From Balneola sp. MJW-20 (GTDB taxonomy: Bacteria > Bacteroidota > Rhodothermia > Balneolales > Balneolaceae): a DNA stretch of 64,000 nt. Location of the stretch: contig NZ_JBFNXW010000001.1 in NCBI RefSeq assembly GCF_040811775.1, positions 1,798,001 through 1,862,000 of the forward strand. Reading direction: 5' to 3'. Shown here piece after piece: positions 26,881 through 37,000 of the stretch (position 1 is the stretch's first letter; each line of letters opens with the position of its first letter). Under the pieces are notes generated by a model. The model had not been told where the DNA came from. It searched no databases and was given only the letters and a program-made list of their open reading frames with translations. Both the position numbers and the translations under genes were made by a program.

Positions 26881-27282
26881 TTATCTGCGTTTCAGTTTAG
26901 CTTCAATGCTCAGCTGAGTATGCGGTACCGCTTCAAGACGACCTTTGGAGATCTTCTTACCGGTCACTTTACAGACACCATAGGTCTTGTTCTCGATCCT
27001 TTTCAAAGCATCATCAAGGTACTTGATGAATTTACGGGTGCGATTGAAAAGCATGTAGGTCTTTTCCCGCTCCTGTGCATCGGTTCCTGCATCGGCCATA
27101 TGAAAAGAGTAAGCAGATTCATCAGAGGCATTTTCCATGCTTTCGCGCAGGCTTCTCTGAAGTGCTTCCATTTCTTCTTCGGCTTCGTCCCGTTTTTTTA
27201 TGATGATATCACGGAAGTATTTTAGTTCCTTATCGCTGTAGGGACTTACTCTTCCCTCATCTTTCTTTTCTTTTGTTGCCAT
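26881..27282 (-). CDS. TraR/DksA family protein without zinc cysteines
   Basis: A 133-residue protein with the coiled-coil hairpin of DksA-type RNA polymerase regulators (KELKYFRDIIIKKRDEAEEEM..., with ADAGTDAQEREKTYMLFNR) and the C-terminal region YGVCKVTGKKISKGRLEAVPHTQLSIEAK. In classical DksA this region is a C4 zinc finger. Here only one cysteine remains, and the second knuckle reads SIEA. I recall the same Cys-poor form in Bacteroidota relatives, so it is likely a lineage feature. It lies between ileS and lspA with gaps of 11 and 8 bases. Confidence 0.88.
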   Translation of the reverse strand: MATKEKKDEGRVSPYSDKELKYFRDIIIKKRDEAEEEMEALQRSLRESMENASDESAYSFHMADAGTDAQEREKTYMLFNRTRKFIKYLDDALKRIENKTYGVCKVTGKKISKGRLEAVPHTQLSIEAKLKRR

Positions 27283-27293
27283 AACTGACTGCT

Positions 27294-30200
27294 TTAGGAG
27301 TTAATATTACGTCGGATGGAGATCTCACACTCCCCTTCTCCGATTTCCCATTTCTTTGTGAAGTCTGAGACTTCGAGTTCTTTTAATTGTAATTCCTCTG
27401 CTAATGTTTCCCTCTTGATGTAATCGCTCATGGAAACAACAGCTTCTTTAACTTTTTGGTCACCTGTAAATCCTACAGAGATCCGGTCTACCACATCAAA
27501 GTCGGCTTCCTTTCTCATATTCTGCACACGATTTACAAATTCTCTTGCAAGGCCTTCCTGTACCAGTTCAGGGCTAAGGTCGGTATCCACCGCCACACTC
27601 AAACCCTTCTCGGTCTCAACAGTCCAGCCTTCCAGCCCGGTACGAACGATCTCAAGTCCATCCTGATCAAGGCGAATGATTCCGTCTTCACCAAGATCCA
27701 GGTCGATCCATCCTTCTTTCTCGAACTGAGTGATCTGATCCGTAGTCAGCTGATTTACTTTCGCTGCCACCGCTTTCATTTTCGGACCCAGCTTTTTCCC
27801 TAAAACAGGGTAGTTGGGTTTGGCTGATTTATGAACAATACCGGAATCATCATCCACGAACTGGATGTCCTTTACGTTCACTTCTTCCAAAATTATATCC
27901 CGAACTGATTCGATAGCCTGACGTTCCCCTTCATCTTTAATAGGAAGGATGATACGCGCCAATGGTTGACGAACATTTATCTCAATCTGATTACGTATCC
28001 GTAACACAATATAGGATATGAGACGCGCCAACTCCATTTTATGTTCAAGATTTTTATCAATAGCTGTCTCTTCCACTGTCGGGAAGAAGGAAATATGAAC
28101 AGATTCTTCCTCCTGATTTGTTACAGAATTAAGCCTCTGATAGAGCCATTCGCTCATAAATGGAGCAATCGGACTGATCATTTTGGTCAGATTCAGCAGG
28201 CATTCATATAAGGTCTGATATGCCGCTGTTTTATCCAGTGTGTTGCCTTCTTTCCAGAATCTGCGCCGGTTTCTGCGCACATACCAGTTACTCAGCTCCT
28301 CTACAAAGTCTTCTATCTCACGAGCCGCTTTCGTAGGTTCGTATTCTTCGAGGAAGCCTTCTACCACCTTGATGGTAGTATTTACCCTGGAAATTACCCA
28401 CTGATCGATCTCGGGTCTTTCCTTAACCGGAATCTGAGTACCGGAATAGGTAAATCCGTCAATATTCGCATACATTGCGAAGAAGGAATAGGTATTAAAG
28501 ATCGTATTAAAGAATTTGCGCTGAACTTCTTTCAGGCCATCAATACTGAATTTCAGGTTTTCCCATGGGGATGAGTTACTCATCATATACCAGCGTACGG
28601 TATCCACACCGAATTCCTGTATAACCTCAAAGGGATCAACACTGTTGCCCTTCGATTTACTCATCTTTTCGCCGTTCTCGTCCAGAACAAGGCCGTTAGC
28701 GATCACATTCTTATATGCTTCTTCATTGAAGAGCATGGTTCCCAGTGCGTGAAGAGTGTAAAACCATCCACGGGTCTGGTCAACGCCTTCTGCAATAAAA
28801 TCAGCAGGATAATTATAGCTGAATTCATGATCGTTATCGTAAGGATAGTGCCATTGTGCAAAAGGCATGGCCCCCGAATCGAACCAAACATCCAACAGAT
28901 CCGGTATCCTTCTCATGGTAGCACCGTCAGGACCTTCCCATGTAATCTCATCTATATACGGACGATGAAGATCTATCTCTTCGTCTTCCGGAATTCCGGC
29001 TTTTTCTTTCAGTTTCGCAATACTGCCGATCGACTCTACATACTCAGGATCTTTATCACTGACCCACAGCGGGATCGGTGTTCCCCAGTATCGCTGCCTT
29101 GAAACAGCCCAGTCAACATTATTTTCCAGCCAGGTGCCAAATCGACCGGTTCCGGTACTTTCCGGCTTCCAGTTGATCTTTTTATTCAGCTCAACCATAC
29201 GGTCTTTGACCTTAGTGGTCTCGATGAACCAGGATTCAACCGGATAGGACATCAGTGGAGTACCCTTTCTCCAGTCGAAAGGATAATTATGCACATAGGT
29301 CTCATGCTTATACATGAGATTTTTCTCTTTGATGGCTCGTGCTATATCTTTATCGGCATCCTTAAACCACTGACCTGCAAAATCAGGAACCTGATCGGTA
29401 AACTTACCATCAGAGTCGATGGGGTTGAACATCGGGATCCCGGCTTTCTGGCAGGAATCGTAGTCATCTGCACCATAAGCCGGTGCGGTATGAACCACTC
29501 CGGTACCATCTTCGGTAGTAACATATTCTGCAGGGATTACTTTCCATGCTTCCGAACGGTCAAACTCTTCGTAGGCATATTCAAAGATCGGGTGGTACCG
29601 AACACCGACCAGATCATAGCCATGATATTCTTTGAGAATCTCGTATTCCTCTCCCAGCGATTGCTCGATACAATCTTTGGCAATAATATAATTCTCTCCC
29701 TGATGAGCCACCTTAGCGTAAGTCAGCTCCGGATTCACTGTCAGAGCCATGTTAGAGATGGTGGTCCATGGGGTGGTAGTCCAGGCCAGGAAGTAGGTAT
29801 TTTCTTCTCCGTCTACCGGAAATTTTACATAAACGGAAGGATCCTGAGTCTCTTTATATCCAAGACTTACCTCATGCGAGGATAATACGGTGCCGCTTCC
29901 CGGTGAGTACCACTGGATCTTATAACCCTTATAAACCAGACCTTTTTCAAATAATTTATTGAAGGCCCACCATACGGATTCAATGTACCGGTTATCGAAG
30001 GTGATATACGGATCCTCCTGATCAACCCAGTATCCCATACGGGAGGTCAGTTCATCCCAAAGATCCTTGTATTTTAGCACACTTTCGCGGCATCGGGCAT
30101 TGTATTCAGCAATACCATAATCCTCAACCTGGGAGCGGCCTTCCAGTCCCAATTCTTTTTCTACTTCGATCTCAACAGGTAAACCATGTGTGTCCCATCC

Positions 30201-30455
30201 GGCTTTTCTCTCAACTCTGAATCCTTTCAGCGTTTTATAACGGCAGAACATATCTTTTACGGTCCGGGCCATAACGTGATGAATGCCCGGTTTACCGTTT
30301 GCCGTTGGAGGACCCTCATAAAAGGTAAAAGGAATCCCGTCTTCACGGGTAGTCAGGCTTTTCCTGAATATATTATGCTCCTTCCACCAGTTGAGTATCT
30401 CAACTTCGGATTTCGGATAGTTTACTTGCTTTATTTCTTCAAATTTCTTTGCCAT
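27294..30455 (-). CDS. ileS: Isoleucyl-tRNA synthetase, type 2, with GXHH signature
   Basis: A 1053-residue class I synthetase that charges tRNA-Ile and edits valine. Its length and eukaryote-like sequence place it with IleRS type 2. The signature normally written HXGH reads G57-I-H-H60 (GKPGIHHVMAR), with the first and third residues exchanged. The second signature KMSKSKGN is intact. The editing domain contains TTPWTTISNMAL and EDGTGVVHTAPAYG. It heads the ileS-dksA-lspA operon and has a TATATTTG element 34-41 bases upstream. It is the only ileS in this window. Confidence 0.95.
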   Translation of the reverse strand: MAKKFEEIKQVNYPKSEVEILNWWKEHNIFRKSLTTREDGIPFTFYEGPPTANGKPGIHHVMARTVKDMFCRYKTLKGFRVERKAGWDTHGLPVEIEVEKELGLEGRSQVEDYGIAEYNARCRESVLKYKDLWDELTSRMGYWVDQEDPYITFDNRYIESVWWAFNKLFEKGLVYKGYKIQWYSPGSGTVLSSHEVSLGYKETQDPSVYVKFPVDGEENTYFLAWTTTPWTTISNMALTVNPELTYAKVAHQGENYIIAKDCIEQSLGEEYEILKEYHGYDLVGVRYHPIFEYAYEEFDRSEAWKVIPAEYVTTEDGTGVVHTAPAYGADDYDSCQKAGIPMFNPIDSDGKFTDQVPDFAGQWFKDADKDIARAIKEKNLMYKHETYVHNYPFDWRKGTPLMSYPVESWFIETTKVKDRMVELNKKINWKPESTGTGRFGTWLENNVDWAVSRQRYWGTPIPLWVSDKDPEYVESIGSIAKLKEKAGIPEDEEIDLHRPYIDEITWEGPDGATMRRIPDLLDVWFDSGAMPFAQWHYPYDNDHEFSYNYPADFIAEGVDQTRGWFYTLHALGTMLFNEEAYKNVIANGLVLDENGEKMSKSKGNSVDPFEVIQEFGVDTVRWYMMSNSSPWENLKFSIDGLKEVQRKFFNTIFNTYSFFAMYANIDGFTYSGTQIPVKERPEIDQWVISRVNTTIKVVEGFLEEYEPTKAAREIEDFVEELSNWYVRRNRRRFWKEGNTLDKTAAYQTLYECLLNLTKMISPIAPFMSEWLYQRLNSVTNQEEESVHISFFPTVEETAIDKNLEHKMELARLISYIVLRIRNQIEINVRQPLARIILPIKDEGERQAIESVRDIILEEVNVKDIQFVDDDSGIVHKSAKPNYPVLGKKLGPKMKAVAAKVNQLTTDQITQFEKEGWIDLDLGEDGIIRLDQDGLEIVRTGLEGWTVETEKGLSVAVDTDLSPELVQEGLAREFVNRVQNMRKEADFDVVDRISVGFTGDQKVKEAVVSMSDYIKRETLAEELQLKELEVSDFTKKWEIGEGECEISIRRNINS

Positions 30456-30488
30456 AAAAACTTAGTTCAGGCGAAATGTTATAAGCAC

Positions 30489-30496
30489 CAAATATA
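30489..30496 (-). promoter_or_regulatory. Predicted -7 element (TATATTTG) for the ileS operon
   Basis: Exact TAnnTTTG match on the minus strand. Transcription would start near 30482, leaving a leader of about 27 bases, too short for a T-box or other riboswitch. The -33 element is not clear. Confidence 0.5.
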
Positions 30497-30645
30497 CAAA
30501 ATATTATTCAAATGACTGTATTGGTTTCTCTTATTAAATTATGGGCTTGTACGTAAGCTAGTGTGCTAAATCTTTGTTAATTGTGAGTAATAGGATGAAA
30601 AGGTCTTGAACAAGCAATACCTTTCGGTTGAACAAATGAGGTATT

Positions 30646-31167
30646 ATGATCGAAGACATTATTCGTCCTATCACCAAAGATGACCCCTTCCGGCTTTGTT
30701 TTGTATGCCTGGGAAATATCTGCCGCAGCCCTACCGCTGAAGGCTTGTTCATACATAAGGTCCGGGAAGCAGGATATCAGGATTATTTTTATATAGACTC
30801 AGCAGGAACCGCCGCTTATCATGTAGGTGAACCTGCAAACTCTAAAAGTCAGTCGGTAGCAAATCAATATGGCGTAATATTGCCTTCAAAAGCCCGGCAA
30901 TTTGATTACAACGATCTGGAGGACTTCGAACTCATCCTGGCAATGGATTCAGAGAACTATCGTAATCTTCTCTCTCTGGACCGCAAAGACCAGTACTCGC
31001 ATAAAGTAAGAATGATGAGGGCATTTGATCCTCAGCCAGACCATAAGGAAGTTCCGGATCCCTATTACGGAGGAATGGACGGATTCGAGAAAGTATATCG
31101 TATTCTGGAAAGAAGCAGTGAAGCTTTGTTAGATGAACTAAAAGCTCATATACAGCATCCAGGATGA
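30646..31167 (+). CDS. Low-molecular-weight protein-tyrosine phosphatase family protein
   Basis: A 173-residue phosphatase with the P-loop C21-LGNIC-R27-S near the N-terminus and the general-acid aspartate in VPDPYYGG. It probably hydrolyses a phosphotyrosine or a sugar phosphate. The next gene, a fructosamine-3-kinase homologue, overlaps its stop by 4 bases. In established work on protein deglycation, LMW-PTP homologues act as ribulosamine-5-phosphatases paired with such kinases. A repair role for free or protein-bound ribulosamines is therefore at least as likely here as tyrosine dephosphorylation. Confidence 0.9.
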   Translation: MIEDIIRPITKDDPFRLCFVCLGNICRSPTAEGLFIHKVREAGYQDYFYIDSAGTAAYHVGEPANSKSQSVANQYGVILPSKARQFDYNDLEDFELILAMDSENYRNLLSLDRKDQYSHKVRMMRAFDPQPDHKEVPDPYYGGMDGFEKVYRILERSSEALLDELKAHIQHPG

Positions 31168-32018
31168 TCCCTGACAGCATTCGAAATAGTATCGAAAGTA
31201 AACTGGGACATACCCTGATCAGTGCTGAGCCCGTATCAGGAGGAGATATCAATAAAGCTTCGAGAGTACAGTTCGATAACGGAAATATCTGTTTTCTGAA
31301 ATGGAACCAGGATACACCCGCAGATATGTTCGAGGCCGAAGCACACGGACTGCAGTTACTGCGACATTCAGATTGCGGATTGGTGATACCTGAGGTTTTG
31401 CACACAGGTCCGGATCATCTGTTACTAAATTGGATCACTGAAGGAAATGCAGTGCAAAATTCTGCTGCTGAGATGGGACGTGCACTGGCTCGTTTACACA
31501 GAAATAGCAGCGATCGTTTCGGGCTTGAAAGGGATAATTATATCGGCCGTCTTACTCAGAGTAACCGGCAATATTCAAACTGGTTCGATTTTTTTGCTAT
31601 TGAAAGGATCGAAAAACAGGTCCAAATGGGCGTAGAATCCGGAAAACTAAGAAGGCCTTTACTCAGAAAAGTTCAGAAATTATATCCTCGTTTAGGCCAC
31701 CTCTTTCCTGCCGAATCACCAGCCCTGCTGCATGGTGATCTTTGGAGCGGGAACTACATGTTCACAAAGGACGGTACTGCAAGCATTTATGATCCGGCCA
31801 CTTATTATGGTCATCGAGAAATGGACCTTGCCATGAGCCGACTTTTCGGCGGATTCCCTGAAGCCTTTTATGAAGGATATAATGATGCATTTCCTCAGGA
31901 ACCTGGATTCGAAGATCGCCTGCACCTCTATAATTTATATCCCATTTTGGTACATGCCAATCTTTTTGGTTCGGCCTATGCCGAAAGAGCTGAGTCTATC
32001 ATTGATCGTTATGTCTGA
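31164..32018 (+). CDS. Fructosamine/ribulosamine kinase family protein
   Basis: A 284-residue kinase of the fructosamine-3-kinase family (aminoglycoside-phosphotransferase fold). The catalytic loop is H190-GDLWSGN197 and the metal site is IYDPATYYGHREMDLAM. Family members phosphorylate ketoamines on glycated proteins so that the sugar falls off; bacterial ones mostly prefer ribulosamine or erythrulosamine. The start overlaps the phosphatase stop (ATGA), and its own end overlaps the next gene by 8 bases, so the three are translationally coupled. Confidence 0.9.
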   Translation: MIPDSIRNSIESKLGHTLISAEPVSGGDINKASRVQFDNGNICFLKWNQDTPADMFEAEAHGLQLLRHSDCGLVIPEVLHTGPDHLLLNWITEGNAVQNSAAEMGRALARLHRNSSDRFGLERDNYIGRLTQSNRQYSNWFDFFAIERIEKQVQMGVESGKLRRPLLRKVQKLYPRLGHLFPAESPALLHGDLWSGNYMFTKDGTASIYDPATYYGHREMDLAMSRLFGGFPEAFYEGYNDAFPQEPGFEDRLHLYNLYPILVHANLFGSAYAERAESIIDRYV

Positions 32019-32766
32019 CCAAAATAACCAAAGAATAGTCTCGCTGGTACCCAGTTTAACGGAGCTGCTGTATGATCTGGGCCTGAGTGATCAGGTCGTT
32101 GGACGAACCCGGTTTTGCATCCATCCGAAAGGACCTATTGAAAAGATCGAAATCATTGGAGGTACCAAGAACCCAAATATTGATAAGATCCGTGAGCTGA
32201 ATCCTGATCTTATAATCGCTAATAAGGAAGAGAACAGGAAAGAGGATGTATGTGCGCTCCGGAATTTCACTAAGGTTCTTGTAACGCAGATAGAGTCTCC
32301 CGAAGATGCCCTCAGGGAAATTAAACGGATCGGAAGAGCTACCGGGAAGCTTCAAGAAGTAGAAATAATGACGGATAAGATCCAGTCGATGCTACCCTCT
32401 GAATCTGACTATGAATCCGTCTCTGCTGCTTATCTGATATGGAGAGACCCTTGGATGTCGGTTGGAAATGACACCTATATTCATCATATAATGGAGCTAT
32501 TTGGGCTGAAAAATATTTTCGGTACGCAAAGCCGATATCCTGTTACTCAAGATGAAGAACTGCTATCACTTCAACCTGAACTGATCTTGCTAAGCAGTGA
32601 GCCCTATCCCTTCAAGGAAAAACATATTGCAGAACTGAAACAGATCCTTCCCGGATCCGTCATAAAACTAGTAGATGGAGAGTGGTTTAGCTGGTATGGA
32701 TCCCGTATGCTCAAAGCTTTACCTGAACTCCGCCAGTGGAGAGAAGAACTAAACGAACAAATCTGA
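32011..32766 (+). CDS. BtuF-like helical-backbone metal/cobalamin-binding protein without signal peptide
   Basis: A 251-residue protein of the TroA/BtuF fold: RIVSLVPSLTELLYDLGLSDQVVGRTRFCIHP at the start, IGGTKNPNIDKIRELNPDLIIANKEEN, and the C-terminal WYGSRMLKALPEL. Classical members are periplasmic components of cobalamin or metal ABC importers. This one begins directly with the domain (ATG at 32011) and has no signal peptide. An upstream in-frame ATG at 31870 would add 47 residues lying inside the preceding kinase gene and lacking homology. No permease or ATPase gene is adjacent, so transport is unproven. Confidence 0.8.
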   Translation: MSDQNNQRIVSLVPSLTELLYDLGLSDQVVGRTRFCIHPKGPIEKIEIIGGTKNPNIDKIRELNPDLIIANKEENRKEDVCALRNFTKVLVTQIESPEDALREIKRIGRATGKLQEVEIMTDKIQSMLPSESDYESVSAAYLIWRDPWMSVGNDTYIHHIMELFGLKNIFGTQSRYPVTQDEELLSLQPELILLSSEPYPFKEKHIAELKQILPGSVIKLVDGEWFSWYGSRMLKALPELRQWREELNEQI

Positions 32767-32846
32767 TCTCCCGGATCGCATATATATTCGTAAGTTTATT
32801 TAGCATTTCTCATCATATTCTGAAAACAGGCATTAATCATGAGCTC

Positions 32847-33356
32847 ATGAAATATTTATCTGCATTAATACTCTTTTTACTCTTTTTTCCGGTAACCCTT
32901 CCTGCTCAGGAACTCCCGGATGACCCAACCTCTTACTACGATTTCTGGGTCGGAGAATGGGATCTGACCTGGACCGATCCGAACGGTGAAGAAGGTACCG
33001 GTATCAATCTTATAGAAAAAACACTGGATGGCAAAGTAATCCAGGAGCACTTTGAAGCACTGAGTGGTCAGCTGGCCGGTTTCAAAGGAACAAGCATCTC
33101 TGTATACAACCCAAGTAACGGTTGGCATCAGGCATGGGCAGACAACAACGGAGGATATATTGATCTTCACGGTTTAACTGATGGAACCAAACGCATCTTT
33201 CAAACCAAAGAACAGGTTACAACTCAGGGCACCAGCATGTCGAGAATGGTGTTCTATGATATCAGTAAAGATAGTTTTACCTGGGATTGGGAAGCCTCAA
33301 GCGACGGAGGCAAGACCTGGAAACTGAGCTGGAGGATCTACTATGTGAGGAGATAG
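32847..33356 (+). CDS. Secreted protein, DUF1579-like
   Basis: A 169-residue protein with a signal peptide (MKYLSALILFLLFFPVTLPAQ, cleavage likely after AQ). The mature part has the pattern FWVGEWDLTW, then a barrel-like series of strands including GWHQAWADNNGGYIDLHG and FTWDWEASSDGGKTWKLSW. This resembles the DUF1579 group of lipocalin-like secreted proteins, whose function is not known. The start at 32847 is chosen because it begins the signal peptide; an upstream in-frame ATG at 32736 lies inside the previous gene. Confidence 0.75.
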   Translation: MKYLSALILFLLFFPVTLPAQELPDDPTSYYDFWVGEWDLTWTDPNGEEGTGINLIEKTLDGKVIQEHFEALSGQLAGFKGTSISVYNPSNGWHQAWADNNGGYIDLHGLTDGTKRIFQTKEQVTTQGTSMSRMVFYDISKDSFTWDWEASSDGGKTWKLSWRIYYVRR

Positions 33357-33446
33357 TTCTTTAATCCACAACCAGTTTAATTTTTTTAATTAGGATTTCC
33401 TTTGTTCACAGTTGCCAGCACAACATGTTGCCTTCTGAGCTTTCCT

Positions 33447-33986
33447 TTAATCTGCAATTTCCCAATTCTTTCCGTTATGTTTGAGCAGATATAATTCCCG
33501 GGCATCAAAATGCGCCTCAAATAGCCTGTTCTGATATTCTTCCTGTGCTTTCCGAAACTGTTCTCTGTTCCAGTCCTTGAAACCCAATGTTATGTGAGGA
33601 TGCCAGGGCCGGGGATCATAATTGTAACTAAAGAGTTCCTCATGATATCTGACTTTTTGCTCAAGATTCGCCTGCAGTTCATTCAGGTCTTTATTTTCAT
33701 TTACATGTATGAATAGGACTTTACCGGGGAAATGGTCAAAACCACTGAGAGTAACATGAATCGGCACTTCGGGTTCATGGTACCGGATCAAATTCAGTAT
33801 TTCTTTCTCCCGGCTCTCTTCAGATCTGAATGGACTGATCAGTGTAATATGCGGTGGAGATTTCAATGCCTGCCGGCTCCCGTAATGATCCGAAACTTTC
33901 AGTTTCAGTTCGTGGATCGCTGAGTACACAGGTTCAGGAGGGATCAGGGCAATAAAGTATAATTTGTTTGCAGGCATCGAACTCAA
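33447..33986 (-). CDS. 2'-5' RNA ligase / 2H phosphoesterase family protein
   Basis: A 179-residue protein with the two HxT motifs of the 2H phosphoesterase superfamily: PPHITLISPF near residue 44 and WHPHITLGF near residue 130. Members hydrolyse cyclic phosphates or ligate RNA in vitro, and the biological substrate is usually unknown. It is a stand-alone gene whose start faces the sensor kinase stop, with 26 bases between them. Confidence 0.88.
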   Translation of the reverse strand: MSSMPANKLYFIALIPPEPVYSAIHELKLKVSDHYGSRQALKSPPHITLISPFRSEESREKEILNLIRYHEPEVPIHVTLSGFDHFPGKVLFIHVNENKDLNELQANLEQKVRYHEELFSYNYDPRPWHPHITLGFKDWNREQFRKAQEEYQNRLFEAHFDARELYLLKHNGKNWEIAD

Positions 33987-34012
33987 TAAACTTAGAATCC
34001 CACTAATTCCGA

Positions 34013-37000
34013 TCAGCTATCCGGGTTCTGTTCAAAGGGCAATTCGATCTCGAAACAGGCTCCGCCCTTTTTTTTGTTGAATACTCTCAGAGAGCCGTTA
34101 TGATTTTGTGCAATGATCTCATAACTGATACTTAATCCCAGGCCTGTACCCTCACCGGTAGGCTTGGTGGTATAAAATGGCTCAAATATCTTTTCAATAG
34201 ATTTCTCCGGAATTCCCGGCCCGTTATCTTCGATGGTTATCTTTGCCCGGTCTCCTGCCTTTTTGGTTTTCACTTTGATTTCAGGATCATATTCTTTTTC
34301 TCCGGATGCTTTTTTATAACTCCAAACGGCATCCATCGCATTTTCAATAATATTCTGAATGACCTGACCTACCTGCTGTCCTACGAGATTTACCTTCGGA
34401 AGATCCGGGTCAGTTTCAATGGTTACTTTGGCCTGAATCTGTTGGTCTTTAGCTCTCTTTCCCTGAACCGCCAGCTCGGTAAACCTCTCAACCAGTTCAT
34501 TGAGATCGGTATTCTGGAAGTTCATATTGACTCCCCTGGAATGCTGCATCATAGACTTAACTATTGAATCCGCCCTCTTTCCGTGCTCTTCGATCTTACG
34601 GGTATTGAAGCTCAGGTTTTTAGTTAAAAATGCGATCTCATCCGCATCATTTTCTCTGATCGCTACCTGAAGATCATCCGCGATCTCCACCGATAATTCA
34701 GCAAAATTATTGATAAAGTTTAAGGGATTCTTGATCTCGTGGGCGATACCGGCTGAAAGCCTTCCCAATGAGGCCATCTTCTCAGCCTGAATCAGTTTAT
34801 TCTGAGTATTTTTCAGTTCGTGGTACGCTTTCTCCAGTTCTCTTGCTTTTTCAAGCTCGGTAGCTTTCAGTTCATTCTCAGCTTCGAGGGCCTTGGTTTG
34901 TGCTTCTGCCGCCTTAGACCGTGCTATTGCTGTTTCCGCCTTTAACTCTGTTTCCCTCAGTAATGCTGCTTCTCTTTCTTTTTTAATGAGCCTTCTTCTC
35001 TGTACTCTGTCCACAAAAAATACTCCTAACCCAAATACCAGCAGGTAAATAAGTGCAGCCCACCAGGTTATCCACCATGCAGGATTAACGGAGAAACTGT
35101 AAGATAGTGGTGCAGAGGACCACACACCGCTCTCATTCATAGCCTTAGCCTCAAAAGTATAGGTCTTGGGAAATAAATAAGCAGGGAGATTGGTAAAATT
35201 CACCTTCACTTCTTTTTTTAGCGGAGACCAATCGTCATTAAAACCGATCAGGCGCGTCTGATACTGTACCTGCTGTTCTGAACCAAAACTTAATGCAGCA
35301 TAACCGAATCCATACTCATTACGCTCTCCTGGAACCACCTCAGATGTTGCTTCGGTTAGACGGACCAATGGCGGAACTTCATTTTCAAGATCCTCCCATG
35401 GACGATAAACTGATAATCCTTTTGCACTTCCGAAGTAAATCACCCCACTTTCGTCGATCTGTACTGAGCCGTAAAACCAGACCTCATTGTCAACAAGGCC
35501 GTCTGCTTTGATCACATTATCCAAAACCTCACCTGTTTCCGGATCCACTTCCGCCATCCCAAGATTGGTTCCTACCCACAATGTTTGACTGACCTCTGAA
35601 TAGGCCATACTGGTCGCATTATTTGCGAGCAGCCCATTTTCCGTTGTTATTTGATGGATCACATTTTTGTTCTGAGCATTTAAAGCAAGTAATCCTGATG
35701 GTGTTCCGACCCACATCTTTTCATTTTGCCATAAAAGGTTTTCGATCTGATTGGTAGGAGCTCCATTTTCTATTGACCACCACTGTGCAAAGAACTCTTC
35801 CTTGTTTTCAATTTGATTATTCTCTTTTAAGAGTTCGGCCGTCATTGGAATACGGCTTCGGAAGATCCCGCGATCTCTGGTTCCGAGCCACAGGTATCCC
35901 TCGCCGTCAAAAGCTGCTGCATGATATATTACCGCCGGGAGACCCCAGGTGGCATCCAGAGTATATAGTTCATCATCCACCAATGCATATACTTCCTGAT
36001 AAGCCGGGAACCAGATCGTTTCAGTCTTTTCAGCATTATTTGAAATACGCAGCATATCATTCTTTACTACCGCCAGCACACTCGTCGCGTCATAGGTTGA
36101 AACGGTTGCAGAAACACCAAAGAGTGATCTGCTTTGTCTGTTGATCGCCTCTTGCAGCGGGAATGATCCGTTCATTGAAATACTATTCAATCCCCTGGAG
36201 GTTCCGACCCATAAATTTCCGGATCGATCGTAAGCAAGCCCGTTTACCCAGTTTGCAGTCAGCCCATCTTCGCGCTGTATATACTCTGACTTAAAATCCT
36301 CGTTGATACATGCAATTCCTCCTTCCGAGCTTCCGGCCCAGATTCTACAAGGACTGGCATCTATATAGGCAGGAGTAGGCATAACCGTATTAATAGAAGG
36401 AGAAGGAAGCACCGGTCTCTCACCGGAAAGGGCAGTAGCCGTCACATTCTGAAAAGCCATATAGTTGTATCTAAGCTTTGATACTCCCCCAGACTGAGCA
36501 ATCCAGAGATTTCTTTCCCGGTCCTCATAAACTGAAAAGGCAATCTCACTCAACATCCCATTCACCCGATTGTATACTTTTGATGAGCCATTACCCCCGG
36601 CATTGATCTTCATGATTCCGGAACCTTCACTGGATATCCAGATATTTCCGTCTTTATCAGTACCGATGTCCGAAATATTGCTGAACAGATCGCTGCTGTA
36701 AACCGGAAAAGAACCGGTTTCTGCTTCGAATTTCCAAACATCTCCGTCGCTTTCCCCTCCCCATAGCTCTCCGTTTTGGTCCTCAAACAGAACATTAACA
36801 GTAGTTTCTCTTCCGGTGCGGAAGCTGTTCGTTTTTTGCCCGTTTTCAAATCTGACGATCTCACCGCTTAATAGAGATATCCAGACGGAACCGTCGGATC
36901 GTGAAGTAAGAGCTCTTACGGTGATATTATTATCACCTTCTCCGGTTGACAAAGTATCTGCCTGCAAAATGTCCTCCTGATCAAAACGATAGCGGACCAC

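Noticed and set aside
29289..29885. A 198-codon plus-strand open frame inside ileS
   Set aside because: Antisense shadow of a strongly conserved gene; composition shows no protein family and no promoter precedes it.
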